6,177 nucleotides of DNA, from assembly GCA_023253235.1 (NCBI GenBank), contig JALRHE010000310.1:1-6177 (forward strand), given 5' to 3'. Below the pieces are notes generated by a model. It was not told where the DNA came from, searched no databases, and was given only the letters and a program-made list of their open reading frames with translations. Shown here piece after piece: positions 6,101 to 6,177 of this stretch. This DNA is from Steroidobacteraceae bacterium (GTDB lineage Bacteria > Pseudomonadota > Gammaproteobacteria > Steroidobacterales > Steroidobacteraceae). The position numbers were made by a program, and so were the translations under genes. Position 1 is the stretch's first letter; every line of letters starts with the position of its first letter.

Positions 6101-6177
6101 TGGTCGGGATGAGAGGATTTGAACCTCCGACTCCTACGTCCCGAACGTAGTGCTCTACCAGGCTGAGCTACATCCCG
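6101..6177 (-). tRNA. tRNA-Pro (anticodon CGG)
   Basis: A complete 77-base tRNA begins at the last base of the window. The acceptor stem CGGGATG pairs fully with CATCCCG, followed by discriminator A and an encoded CCA (6104-6101 reads ACCA). The D arm is GCTC/GAGC. The anticodon stem CTACG/CGTAG closes the loop TTCGGGA, with anticodon CGG at 6143-6141 reading the proline codon CCG. The T arm is GGAGG TTCAAAT CCTCT, with one G-T pair. The sequence closely resembles standard bacterial tRNA-Pro. No terminator hairpin with a T-run is visible after the CCA, so how the transcript ends is unclear. Confidence 0.97.

Noticed and set aside
6101..6125. tRNA 3' end as a phage or island attachment site
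   Set aside because: No direct repeat of the tRNA end and no integrase gene is visible in the window.

Overview
The window looks like an ordinary chromosomal segment of a moderately GC-rich Pseudomonadota, most likely a gammaproteobacterium. This placement is an inference from the gene families, from a tRNA-Pro with its CCA encoded in the DNA, and from frequent GATC-containing words. The sequence does not fix a genus. Nothing resembles a phage, insertion sequence, CRISPR array or recognisable defence island.

Layout from left to right. (1) A PhoD-type alkaline phosphatase/phosphodiesterase with a Tat-like signal runs on the minus strand and leaves the left edge before its stop (982 to 1). (2) Divergent from it, 37 bp away, is a two-gene plus-strand unit: a four-helix membrane protein resembling DUF2269 (1020-1517), overlapping by TTGA a class I SAM-dependent methyltransferase with a methyltransferase regulatory domain (TTG start at 1514, end 2971). 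(3) A DUF4870-type small membrane protein with a clear Shine-Dalgarno follows (3087-3446). (4) Tail-to-tail with it, overlapping by 24 bp, is an uncharacterised secreted protein on the minus strand (4196-3423). (5) Divergent from that, across a 108-bp intergenic region, is an FAD/NAD(P)-binding flavoprotein (GTG start at 4305, end 5564). (6) Two bases past its stop is the stop of a convergent SnoaL-like protein (5989-5567, minus strand). Upstream of that gene is a candidate promoter whose spacer is almost filled by an inverted repeat. (7) A complete tRNA-Pro(CGG) on the minus strand occupies the last 77 bases.

The genes do not form an obvious single pathway. The best-supported functional link is the membrane protein and methyltransferase pair, whose reading frames overlap and are probably translationally coupled. 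The phosphatase and the 257-residue protein are predicted to be exported, and two small proteins are membrane-embedded, so much of the segment concerns the cell envelope. No gap between genes exceeds 300 bases. I do not see a clearly new system. The items most worth checking are the coupled membrane protein/methyltransferase pair, the unassigned secreted protein, and the dyad in the promoter of the SnoaL-like gene.
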